From the NCBI GenBank assembly GCA_005888925.1, contig VBCP01000421.1, positions 1 through 16,143 on the forward strand: a stretch of 16,143 nucleotides of DNA, in the 5' to 3' direction. Each line of letters begins with the position of its first letter. Position 1 is the stretch's first letter. A program made the translations under genes and the position numbers. This document shows positions 1 through 6,791 of this stretch, piece by piece. The notes under the pieces were generated by a model. The model was given only the letters and a program-made list of their open reading frames with translations. It had not been told where the DNA came from and searched no databases. This DNA is from Betaproteobacteria bacterium (GTDB lineage Bacteria > Pseudomonadota > Gammaproteobacteria > Burkholderiales > SG8-39).

Positions 1-705
1 ATCGGGCAGCCATGCGTGCAGCGGCACCAGCCCCACCTTTGTCCCGTAGCCGAGCAGGAGGAACACGAACGCAAGGTTGAGGAGCGCAGGATCGAAACCG
101 GGCGCATTTTCCACGAGCACGTTCCAGGCCATGGCATCCAGCCCTTCGCCGACGACCGCGTGTGCCGCGAGATACACCAGGATAGTCCCGAATAGCGCAA
201 GGGCGATGCCGACGCTGCCCAGCAAAAAATACTTCCACGCTGCCTCGAGCGCGGCGGGCGTGCGATAGATTCCGACCATCAGCACGGTGGTCAACGTGGC
301 GAGCTCAACCGCGACCCACATCAGGCCCACGTTATTGGATAGCAGCGCCAGGTTCATGCCGAACATGAGCATCTGGTACATCGCGTGGTAGAAGCGCAAG
401 TAGGTCGGTGTCAGGCGGCCGATCTCCAGCTCGTGCGCGATGTAGCTGCCGCTGAACACGCTTGTCGTGAACCCGACAAAGGTGCTGAGCACGATGAACA
501 CGACATTCAGGTCGTCCACGATCAGGTAGCGTCCGGCGGCGGGCCGCTCCACGAACAAAACGGCCGCGGATACGAACGTCAGGAAGGTCGCGAGCGCATT
601 GAGTCGCGCCGTTGTCCGGTCATCGGGCAACAGGGCCAGCAGGCCCGCGCTTACGGCAGGGATGACGAGAACCGCGGCGACGAAGAACGAACCGGGGGCC
701 GTCAT
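1..705 (-). CDS. hyfF: Hydrogenase-4 subunit F (proton-pumping antiporter-like), 3' end outside window
   Basis: The reading frame is open from an ATG at 705 to the window edge and gives the first 235 residues of a NuoN/NuoM-like membrane subunit. In formate hydrogenlyase-type complexes this subunit is thought to move protons or sodium ions. The visible part is a chain of hydrophobic segments. It includes a conserved-looking stretch NNVGLMWVAVELATLTTVLM, whose Glu matches the functional Glu of antiporter-like subunits. A later GYGTKVGLVPLHAWLPD holds the conserved Lys and the HAWLPD signature at the edge. The start ATG overlaps the hyfE stop as ATGA (702-705), so it is translated as part of the hyf operon. 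The name rests on similarity to HyfF and on gene order; a related group-4 hydrogenase or hydrogenase-like (Ehr) subunit is the alternative. The frame shows no stop or frameshift. Confidence 0.85.
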   Translation of the reverse strand, partial: MTAPGSFFVAAVLVIPAVSAGLLALLPDDRTTARLNALATFLTFVSAAVLFVERPAAGRYLIVDDLNVVFIVLSTFVGFTTSVFSGSYIAHELEIGRLTPTYLRFYHAMYQMLMFGMNLALLSNNVGLMWVAVELATLTTVLMVGIYRTPAALEAAWKYFLLGSVGIALALFGTILVYLAAHAVVGEGLDAMAWNVLVENAPGFDPALLNLAFVFLLLGYGTKVGLVPLHAWLPD

Positions 706-1364
706 GGCTGCTCGCCGCGGTGCTCATGCAGGGCTTGGACGTCGACTGTCTCGAAGCGCTCGCGGATGCGGAACAGGAATACGCCGATCACGATGAGGGC
801 GATCAGGATCGAAAAAGCGACGCTGATCTCCACCACTAGCGGCATTCCCTTGGCGCCCGTGGCGGCGAGAATCAACCCGTTCTCGATCGACATGAAGCCG
901 ATGACCTGGCTCACGGCGTTGCGCCGGGAGATCATCATTAGCAGTCCGAGCAAAACGACCGACAGGGCGAATGCCAGGTCTTCGCGGGCGAGCGTTCCAG
1001 CCGCGGCCGTTATCGGCAGCATCACCATGATGGAAAGAGCCACCAGGCCGATGCCGGCAAGCATCGTCTGGCCGATGCCCACGACCTGCTCGATCGTACG
1101 GTGAATTCCCAGCTGAACGATGATGCGATGCAGCGCGAGCGGAATCACGACCGCCTTGACGGCGAGGGCGATGGCGGCCGTGATGTACAGGTGGGGCGCG
1201 TGCTGGATGTGCGCCTGCCAGGCCACGGAGAGCGAAACTACCAGCGCATGCAACGCGAAGTTGTTGACCAGCCCGGTCATGCGGTCCTGGTAGAGGAGCA
1301 TGAAGCTCACCAGCACCAGGCCGCCTGCGAACAGATGCGCGACGTCGAGGGCGAAGCGATCCAT
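702..1364 (-). CDS. hyfE: Hydrogenase-4 component E (NuoK-like membrane subunit)
   Basis: This 220-residue, very hydrophobic protein begins MDRFALDVAHLFAGG and is close in length to E. coli HyfE (about 216). Its C-terminal half carries IGFMSIENGLILAATGAKGM followed by a long hydrophobic helix and a charged tail. This resembles the NuoK-like Glu-containing helix of complex I, a likely part of the ion path. I chose the ATG at 1364 because it overlaps the hyfC stop as TGATG; the same frame stays open far upstream but there only shadows hyfC. Its stop overlaps the next start. In E. coli the hyfD gene sits between hyfC and hyfE; here they are directly fused in the operon with nothing between. Confidence 0.87.
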   Translation of the reverse strand: MDRFALDVAHLFAGGLVLVSFMLLYQDRMTGLVNNFALHALVVSLSVAWQAHIQHAPHLYITAAIALAVKAVVIPLALHRIIVQLGIHRTIEQVVGIGQTMLAGIGLVALSIMVMLPITAAAGTLAREDLAFALSVVLLGLLMMISRRNAVSQVIGFMSIENGLILAATGAKGMPLVVEISVAFSILIALIVIGVFLFRIRERFETVDVQALHEHRGEQP

Positions 1365-2320
1365 CAACCCGCCTGCGTCACGAAAAGCAGCAGCGCCGCA
1401 AGGAAGCCGAGCATCAGCGCCGCGCCGAGAAAATCGGGAACGCGAAACACGCGCATCTTCGCAATGGCCGTCTCGAACACCGCCAGGAGGAAGCCGCCGC
1501 CGGCGAGCTTGACCGCGTACAGCCCGACGCCGGCGAAGTAGGCGGCGAGCCCCTGACCTGACACCGCGATCCCCCACGGGAAGAACACGCAGACGATGAC
1601 GGAAAGGTAGAGCAGAAGCTTCAGGTGCGAGGCGGTTTCGATCAGCGCCAGATGACGCCCGGAGTACTCGAGAATCATCGCTTCGTGCACCATGGTGAGC
1701 TCGAGGTGCGTGGCCGGGTTGTCCACCGGAATGCGCGCATTTTCCGCGATCGCGACCATGATGAGCGCGACCAGCGCGAGCGCGAGCGACACGCGCAGGC
1801 CGACCTCCGGTCCTTGCATGGATGCCGCGATCGTCGATAGCTGGGTGGAGCCGCCGAGCAGCGAAAGGGTAAACACCACCATCAGCATCGCCGGCTCGGC
1901 GAGCGATGCGATCATCATCTCGCGGCTCGAGCCGATCCCGCCGAAGCTCGTGCCGACATCGAGCCCCGCCAGCGCGAGCATGAAGCGCGCGCTCCCCAGC
2001 AGGGCGACGATCGCGATCATATCCGCGGCGTTGCTGAAGACCAACCCGGTAGCGAACGTGGGGACCAGCGCGGCAGCGGCCCAGGTGGTGGCGAAGACCA
2101 GGTAGGGCGCGACGCGGAATACCCAGGACGCGGAATGCGCAAGCACGACTTCCTTGCGCAGGAGCCGAAGCAGGTCGCGGTACGGCTGCACGAGCGGCGG
2201 TCCCTGCCGGCGCAGCAGATGCGCCTTGAGCTTGCGCACATAGCCGGTAAGTAAGGGCGCGAACGCGAGCACCAGCAACATCTGGCCGAACTGAACGGTC
2301 AATTCGAAGACTACTGCCAC
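1364..2320 (-). CDS. hyfC: Hydrogenase-4 subunit C / formate hydrogenlyase subunit 4 (NuoH-like)
   Basis: This 318-residue NuoH/HycD-family membrane protein anchors the catalytic arm to the membrane arm in complex I-like hydrogenases. Residues 36-60 hold the cytoplasmic loop (RRQGPPLVQPYRDLLRLLRK). Residues 193-219 hold the highly conserved ENARIPVDNPATHLELTMVH segment with a cluster of acidic residues (E193, D200, E207, E213, E218), as expected at the quinone- or hydrogenase-facing junction. The start is a GTG at 2320, giving MAVVFELTVQF and a 10-base overlap with the end of hyfB. Longer versions of this frame only read through hyfB out of frame. Length matches E. coli HyfC (about 315). Its stop overlaps the hyfE ATG by one base. 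Confidence 0.87.
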   Translation of the reverse strand: MAVVFELTVQFGQMLLVLAFAPLLTGYVRKLKAHLLRRQGPPLVQPYRDLLRLLRKEVVLAHSASWVFRVAPYLVFATTWAAAALVPTFATGLVFSNAADMIAIVALLGSARFMLALAGLDVGTSFGGIGSSREMMIASLAEPAMLMVVFTLSLLGGSTQLSTIAASMQGPEVGLRVSLALALVALIMVAIAENARIPVDNPATHLELTMVHEAMILEYSGRHLALIETASHLKLLLYLSVIVCVFFPWGIAVSGQGLAAYFAGVGLYAVKLAGGGFLLAVFETAIAKMRVFRVPDFLGAALMLGFLAALLLFVTQAG

Positions 2321-4323
2321 GCTGCCAGCACCGTGAGCAGCAAGACGAGCGCGCCAAACACCAAGGTCAGGTAGCCGCGAATGGTCATGAATTGCACCTT
2401 GTTGAGCCAGCCGGCGGCGAATGTCACCACGGCGCCGATAGGCACGTACAGCACATCCCACAGCACGTCGCGCAACCGCACCCGCAGTTGCGCCGCGCGC
2501 GAATCGCCGGGGGCGGGTACGTCAACTTCCTCGCGCGCCCGGAACACCACGGTACCGAACACTTTTCGGATCGGCTGAGAAAAGCTGCCGGCGGTGTATT
2601 GCGTCACCGGGCTCGGGTCGGGAAAGCCGCAATCCCAGGGTGCGGATCTACGGGTTGCGTTCGAGGCCCAGCGATGAATGACTTCGGCGCCGAGCCCGGC
2701 GGCCAGCGCGATAAATGCGAACAACAGCAGGCCGTTGTACGAGCTGCGGCTCTCGGCAATCGGCACGATCGTCAGCCATTGCAGCCCTTCCTGCGAGGGC
2801 AGCCGCGCGCCTGCGAGCGCACGGGTGACGGGCGCCAGCGCGTCGATGAAATAGCCGGGCAGGACGCCGGCTACCAGGCACAGCGCCACCAGCACGAACA
2901 TGGCGGCCAGCGAGCGCGCATCGGTCTCAACGGCATCGCGCGCGACTTGAGTGCGCGCTCGACCCAGAAACGTGATGCCGAATGCCTTGACGAAGCAGGC
3001 CGCCGCAAGCGCGGCGGAAAGCGCGAGTAGCGCGCCGATCGCAGGCACGAGGAACTTCAGCAGCCATTGGGGAAGCGCGGGGCTGAGAAGAATCGCCTGA
3101 AAAGTAAGCCACTCGGAGACGAAGCCGTTGAACGGCGGCAGGGCGGAGATCGCCGCCGACCCGATCAGGAACGCGAAAGCCGTGAGCGGCATTCGATGGA
3201 TCAATCCCCCCAGGTGCTCCATGTCGCGCTCGCCGGTGGCGGTCAGCACCGCGCCCGCCCCGAAGAACAGCAGGCTCTTGAACACGCAGTGATTGAAGAC
3301 GTGAAACAGCGCCGCGGTCAGCGCGAGAGCAGCCGCGGCGGGCATCGCGTTTGCCTGGAAGGCGAGCGAAAGTCCTAGCCCGATGAAGATGATGCCGATG
3401 TTCTCCACCGTGTGATAGGCGAGCAGGCGCTTGAGGTCATGCTCCATGAGCGCGTGGAGCACGCCCATGATTGCCGTCACGCCGCCCATCAGCGCGATCA
3501 GCGCACCCCACCACCAGGCTGGCGTGCCGAGCAGGTCGAACACGATACGCACGAACCCGTAGACCGCCACCTTGGTCATGACGCCGCTCATCAGCGCCGA
3601 GACGTGGCTCGGAGCGGCGGGATGCGCAAGAGGCAGCCAGACATGCAGGGGCACGATCCCGGCTTTGGAGCCGGCGCCGATCAGCGCGAGCGCGAGAACG
3701 GCGCCTGCGATTCCCGTCGAAGGCATCGCGCTGCGGATGCCCTCGAACGCGTAGCCGCCCGCGGCGCCGGCGAGCAGGCCGAAGGCAAGCAGCAGCGCGA
3801 GCGTGCCGAAACTTGCCATGAGCAGGTACAGATAGCCGGCAGCGGCATTGCCGGGCCGGCGATGGTGCGCCATCACCAGCGCCCAGGACGAAAGCGACAT
3901 GAACTCCCAGGCAAACAGGAACGTGAACGCGTCGTCGGCGAGCACGACGAGGTTCATCCCGGCGAGGAATGCCGGAAAGAAAGGCAGCACGCGCCCGGGC
4001 GCTTCCTCGTGGCGGCCATATCCAAGCCCGTATAGGCTCGCAGTAGCACCGCCGAGGTTGACGACCACGAGGAAGAAAGCCGCCAGCGCGTCAAGCCGCA
4101 GATGTGCGCCTACCCAGGGAAGCCCGACCGGCAGCACCAGCTCGCCGGCGCTCGCCTCACCGTCAAGAAGGCGCAAAGCCGCGATCAAGAAGGCGAGCGT
4201 TGAGATGAACAACGCCGCGGTATAGACCAGCGTGGTTGCTGCGCGTTGGCGCGCGGCTACGGCCCCTGCGATGCTTGTCGCGAGGAGCGCGCCAACGCAC
4301 CACAAGAGGCCACCCAAAGCCAC
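2311..4323 (-). CDS. hyfB: Hydrogenase-4 subunit B (large antiporter-like subunit)
   Basis: At 670 residues this is almost the length of E. coli HyfB (672). It is a multi-spanning NuoL/M/N-family protein. Visible antiporter residues are E140 in LFAWEFMSLSSW, K220 in GAGSKAGIVPLHVWLPLAHP and K251 in MSGVMTKVAVYG. A later HVFNHCVFKSLLFFGAG has the second conserved Lys. The C-terminal part contains the HyfB/HycC-type segment SAPWDCGFPDPSPVTQY, absent from ordinary NuoL. The start is GTG at 4323 with AGAAGGG about ten bases upstream; the family length supports it. It is the first gene of the operon. E. coli hyf begins with the ferredoxin-like hyfA, for which I find no gene upstream, so this is a reduced hyf arrangement. 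It may belong to a hydrogenase-4-like or an Ehr-type complex. Confidence 0.88.
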   Translation of the reverse strand: MALGGLLWCVGALLATSIAGAVAARQRAATTLVYTAALFISTLAFLIAALRLLDGEASAGELVLPVGLPWVGAHLRLDALAAFFLVVVNLGGATASLYGLGYGRHEEAPGRVLPFFPAFLAGMNLVVLADDAFTFLFAWEFMSLSSWALVMAHHRRPGNAAAGYLYLLMASFGTLALLLAFGLLAGAAGGYAFEGIRSAMPSTGIAGAVLALALIGAGSKAGIVPLHVWLPLAHPAAPSHVSALMSGVMTKVAVYGFVRIVFDLLGTPAWWWGALIALMGGVTAIMGVLHALMEHDLKRLLAYHTVENIGIIFIGLGLSLAFQANAMPAAAALALTAALFHVFNHCVFKSLLFFGAGAVLTATGERDMEHLGGLIHRMPLTAFAFLIGSAAISALPPFNGFVSEWLTFQAILLSPALPQWLLKFLVPAIGALLALSAALAAACFVKAFGITFLGRARTQVARDAVETDARSLAAMFVLVALCLVAGVLPGYFIDALAPVTRALAGARLPSQEGLQWLTIVPIAESRSSYNGLLLFAFIALAAGLGAEVIHRWASNATRRSAPWDCGFPDPSPVTQYTAGSFSQPIRKVFGTVVFRAREEVDVPAPGDSRAAQLRVRLRDVLWDVLYVPIGAVVTFAAGWLNKVQFMTIRGYLTLVFGALVLLLTVLAAWQ

Positions 4324-4421
4324 AGTGCCGTTTCCCTTCTACCGGGGCTCGCCGAGGCCGGCTATGACGCTATCGCTTGGCTGCCGGCTCGTTCCCGCTT
4401 GTTGTGCTTGTGAACCGATTT

Positions 4422-4450
4422 AACATAGCCCATTGCCGGGTGGCTGTAAA
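4422..4450 (-). promoter_or_regulatory. Candidate sigma-70 promoter for the hyf operon
   Basis: Reading leftwards, TTTACA (4450-4445) and TATGTT (4427-4422) are separated by 17 bases, matching the sigma-70 consensus at 5/6 and 4/6 positions. This would start transcription near 4415 and leave an untranslated leader of about 90 bases before the hyfB GTG. It is the best pair I see upstream of hyfB, but matches of this quality also occur by chance. I did not find a convincing sigma-54 site. Confidence 0.3.
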
Positions 4451-4693
4451 TTCGCTCGCACTGCGCTGCCGCAGCCGCCGCGCATCTACAGCGTGAACTG
4501 GAAGGCGCTGGCTCACCGCGTCTGCACGGGCGTCACTACCGCGCGGCCCTTCTTCCAGGTGTTTTCTTTACCGATGGCGAACAGACCGAAGAAACTCGTC
4601 GCCGCGACCTGTGCAATGCTCGCTTTCGCTTTGCGCGGCGGGGGTTGCCGGTTCCACAGTCTCGTTGCATCTTATACGCTTCTGCTACTATTG

Positions 4694-4705
4694 AAATTAT
4701 AATTT
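4694..4705 (+). promoter_or_regulatory. AT-rich palindrome containing a perfect -10 box, possible operator
   Basis: AAATTATAATTT (4694-4705) is a perfect 12-base palindrome and includes TATAAT at 4698-4703. It lies 16 bases before the ATG of the small ribbon-helix-helix gene, inside an AT-only run (4694-4711 with one C) that stands out in this GC-rich region. No good -35 is present at 17 bases; TTGCAT at 4665 pairs better with TACTAT at 4686 (15-base spacer). A palindrome over the -10 of a regulator gene suggests autorepression, but short AT palindromes also arise easily in AT-rich promoters. Confidence 0.35.
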
Positions 4706-4721
4706 AATTAACATTCGATCC

Positions 4722-4898
4722 ATGCCCATGGAAAATCGGACCGCGCGGCTCACGATCCTCATCGACCCGCGCAAGAAAAAGATCTTCGAGGATATTTGCG
4801 CCACCCAGGATGTGACGCCCTCGCAGGTGGTGCGCAGCCTGATCCGCGAATACATCGAGAAGCGCACCGGGCGCCCGTGGACGCCGGGCAAGCGCTAG
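4722..4898 (+). CDS. Small ribbon-helix-helix (CopG/Arc-type) DNA-binding protein
   Basis: This 58-residue protein (56 if the second ATG at 4728 is used) begins MPMENRTARLTILIDPRKKK. The pattern is a short beta strand (TARLTILID), a basic turn, helix 1 (KKIFEDICATQD), the turn VTPS, then helix 2 (QVVRSLIREYIEKRTG). That is the ribbon-helix-helix fold of Arc, MetJ and CopG relatives, which bind DNA as dimers through the strand. It is too short for usual length cut-offs, but codon use is normal for the region. Its upstream AT-rich promoter and palindrome support a real transcribed gene. It is the only gene between the hyf operon and the kinase operon and ends 4 bases before the convergent kinase stop. 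No partner toxin gene is visible on either side, so an antitoxin role has no support here; a stand-alone regulator is more likely. The target is unknown. Confidence 0.75.
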   Translation: MPMENRTARLTILIDPRKKKIFEDICATQDVTPSQVVRSLIREYIEKRTGRPWTPGKR

Positions 4899-4902
4899 GC
4901 CA

Positions 4903-6138
4903 CTAGCGACCGCGGCGCACGATGGCGCGCGCCGCCAGGAGCCCGCACAAGCCCGCCCCCACCACCACCAGCCAGTCGCGCCGCCGCCAGCGGCCCGGCG
5001 CGTTGCGCGGCATGGATTTGATCGCCTGCGTCGCGGTCTGCGGCGCTGCCGCGCCGGTGAGCGAGGCGAGCCGCTGCGTGGCCTCGGCTGAATCGAACGA
5101 GGACGCGAGGCCGTGCGCCGGCGACGGCGCCTCCTCGGTGGCGCGATCGGCTTCGCGCGTGCGGCTCACCGGCTGCGCGAGCACGCTGCTCTGCGCCGCG
5201 GGGTCGACGAGCTTCGGCTGTGGCGGCGTCGGCGCGAGCGCTACCGGCCGCAGCGGCTGGGTATGGGTGGCCGTCGCCGGATTGACTGCGGGGCCCGCGG
5301 CGGCGAGCTGGCGCTCGCACTCGCGCAGATCGCGCGCGAGCTCGGCGGCGTCCGGGTAACGCTCCTCGAGCGGCTTGGCGATCATCTTCGCGACGATGTA
5401 GTCGAGCAGCTCCGGCACCGCCTCGTTCACGCTGCTCGGCGCGGGCGGCACGAAATTCACGATCTGGTACATGAGCGCGGTGACGTTCTCGCCGTTGAAC
5501 GGCGCCGCACCGCACAGCATTTCATACAGGATGACGCCGAGCGAAAAGATGTCGGAGCGATGGTCGGCGCGCTTGCCGATCACCTGTTCGGGCGACATGT
5601 ACTTCGGCGAGCCGAGCAGCATCCCGGTCTGCGTGAGGTCGCGCGAGCCGCGCATGCGCGCGATGCCGAAGTCGGTGATCTTCACCGGCCCGCTGGCGAG
5701 CACCATGATGTTGGCCGGCTTGATGTCGCGGTGGACCACGCCACGCTGGTGGGCGTAGGCCAGCCCTTCGGCGATCTGCGCGGCGATCGACAACGCCTGC
5801 GCCACGCGCAGCGGCCGGCCTTCGCCGACCAGCGTGCGCAGCTCCACGCCCTCGATGTATTCCATCGCCATGAAGACCACGTCGCCCGCCTTGCCGACGT
5901 CGTGGATCGTGACGATGTTCGGATGGTTCAGGCTGCCGGCGGCGCGCGCCTCCTGATAGAAGCGCTTCTCGTACTTGTCGGCGTATTCCCGCTCGAGCGT
6001 GATGTTGACGGTCTTGACGGCGACCGGGCGCTCGAGCACCGAGTCGAGCGCCTTGTACACCACGCCCATGGCGCCGCGGCCGAGCTCCGACTGGATGACG
6101 TAGCGGCCGAGCTGCGCGGGCTCCACGCTGGCGCCCAT
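4903..6138 (-). CDS. Tail-anchored serine/threonine protein kinase (PknB-like)
   Basis: This 411-residue protein has a complete Hanks-type kinase domain at about residues 13-280. The glycine loop is GRGAMG (20-25), the ATP lysine is in VAVK (K42) and the helix-C Glu is E63. The catalytic loop is HRDIKPAN (136-143), with DFG (156-158), and SPE replaces APE (182-184). All catalytic residues are present, so it should be active. A Pro/Ala/Thr-rich linker (about 285-380) leads to a single hydrophobic helix (389-407) followed by only four residues. The kinase is therefore held at the inner membrane facing the cytoplasm, with no periplasmic sensor of its own. The ATG overlaps the preceding lipoprotein stop as TGATG (6136-6140). 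Translational coupling to a lipoprotein and a cyclase suggests the sensing part is supplied by those partners. PpkA-type kinases of type VI secretion are one comparison, but no T6SS structural gene is in the window. Confidence 0.9.
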   Translation of the reverse strand: MGASVEPAQLGRYVIQSELGRGAMGVVYKALDSVLERPVAVKTVNITLEREYADKYEKRFYQEARAAGSLNHPNIVTIHDVGKAGDVVFMAMEYIEGVELRTLVGEGRPLRVAQALSIAAQIAEGLAYAHQRGVVHRDIKPANIMVLASGPVKITDFGIARMRGSRDLTQTGMLLGSPKYMSPEQVIGKRADHRSDIFSLGVILYEMLCGAAPFNGENVTALMYQIVNFVPPAPSSVNEAVPELLDYIVAKMIAKPLEERYPDAAELARDLRECERQLAAAGPAVNPATATHTQPLRPVALAPTPPQPKLVDPAAQSSVLAQPVSRTREADRATEEAPSPAHGLASSFDSAEATQRLASLTGAAAPQTATQAIKSMPRNAPGRWRRRDWLVVVGAGLCGLLAARAIVRRGR

Positions 6139-6791
6139 CAGCGGCCGGCCTTCACCGCGCGGAAGATCGGCCCCCAGACGGGGTGGCCGGCTTCGGCCGG
6201 ATCGAGCTCGAGGGTCGGATCGGCGCTCAGCGCCCTGCGGAATTCATCGCGGCACGGCCGCTCGCGGCCTGCCGCGCAATGGATGAAGGCGAGGTGCTTG
6301 TGCGCATTGGCGCGCTCCTTGTCGCCGAGCCCTTCCTTGATCGCACCCTGGAAGCTCTTGGCCGATTCGGCATAGTCCCCCGCTTCATACTGCTGCAGCG
6401 CCAGCTTGAACGGCGCGGGGGACGCCTTGAGCGAGCTGAATACCGGGCCCCATGCCGGGTGGCCAGCCTCCGCAGGGGTCAGCTCCAGCTGCGGACTGAT
6501 GCTCAGCGCTTTGCGGAATTCCTCGCGGCACGCCCGGTCCCGCCCGGACGCGCAATGGATGAACGCGAGGTGCTTGTGCGCGTTCGCCTGCTCGCCATCG
6601 GTCAATCCGAGATCGATCGCGCCCTGCAGGTTGCGCGCGGCTTCCGCATAGTCGCCATTCTCGTAGTCGCCTAGCCCGGTGCCCAGCGCCCCCGCCCCCT
6701 TGCTCAGCTGAAGCAGTTCGCGCAGCGGCTGCGAGCTGCAGCCCCAGAGCATGACGAGGAGCGCCACGACCATCAGCCCGCGCAGCCTCAT
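6138..6791 (-). CDS. Lipoprotein with two duplicated TPR-like repeats (TssQ-like)
   Basis: This is a 217-residue protein with a hydrophobic leader (LMVVALLVMLWGC) ending in a lipobox-like LWGC; Cys18 would be lipidated. The mature part has two repeats of 81 residues (43-123 and 135-215) that I count as about 70% identical. Each contains GDYAE, ANAHKHLAFIHCA, a second Cys eight residues on, and ends AEAGHPxWGP. The helical pattern with ALxxxP is TPR-like, so a protein-interaction role is likely. From memory, the AEAGHPxWGP ending resembles lipoproteins annotated as TssQ-family and linked to type VI secretion. I cannot verify that and no T6SS genes are present. The ATG at 6791 was chosen because it overlaps the cyclase stop as ATGA and begins the signal peptide; an ATG 174 bases upstream would add non-signal sequence that only shadows the cyclase. 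It sits between cyclase and kinase genes with overlaps on both sides. Confidence 0.8.
   Translation of the reverse strand: MRLRGLMVVALLVMLWGCSSQPLRELLQLSKGAGALGTGLGDYENGDYAEAARNLQGAIDLGLTDGEQANAHKHLAFIHCASGRDRACREEFRKALSISPQLELTPAEAGHPAWGPVFSSLKASPAPFKLALQQYEAGDYAESAKSFQGAIKEGLGDKERANAHKHLAFIHCAAGRERPCRDEFRRALSADPTLELDPAEAGHPVWGPIFRAVKAGR

Larger units (their letters stand above)
4324..4721. other. Noncoding gap between hyfB and the ribbon-helix-helix gene
   Basis: This stretch of about 400 bases separates two divergent units. It contains the candidate hyf promoter on the left and an AT-rich promoter/palindrome on the right. The middle (about 4451-4660) holds no convincing gene. A plus-strand 89-codon frame from 4433 has no Shine-Dalgarno and no recognisable domain. 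A minus-strand frame across 4667-4520 is open for about 48 codons but has no ATG, GTG or TTG at a sensible place. I see no repeat or hairpin of note there. Confidence 0.5.

Noticed and set aside
702..2357. 551-codon minus-strand frame spanning hyfC and hyfE as one protein
   Set aside because: Its first part is an Arg/Ala-rich shadow of hyfC; only the last 220 codons, from the ATG at 1364, are the real hyfE.
4520..4667. Minus-strand frame of about 48 codons ending near 4520, possible hyfA remnant
   Set aside because: It has no usable start codon and no Cys motifs of a 4Fe-4S ferredoxin, so there is no support for a hyfA relic.
4433..4702. 89-codon plus-strand frame in the hyfB upstream gap, with a hydrophobic stretch
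   Set aside because: It has no Shine-Dalgarno, no recognisable domain and an odd composition, and it runs into the AT-rich promoter region of the next gene.
4722..4898. Ribbon-helix-helix gene as the antitoxin of a toxin-antitoxin pair
   Set aside because: No small toxin-like ORF lies next to it; the neighbour downstream is the convergent kinase gene.
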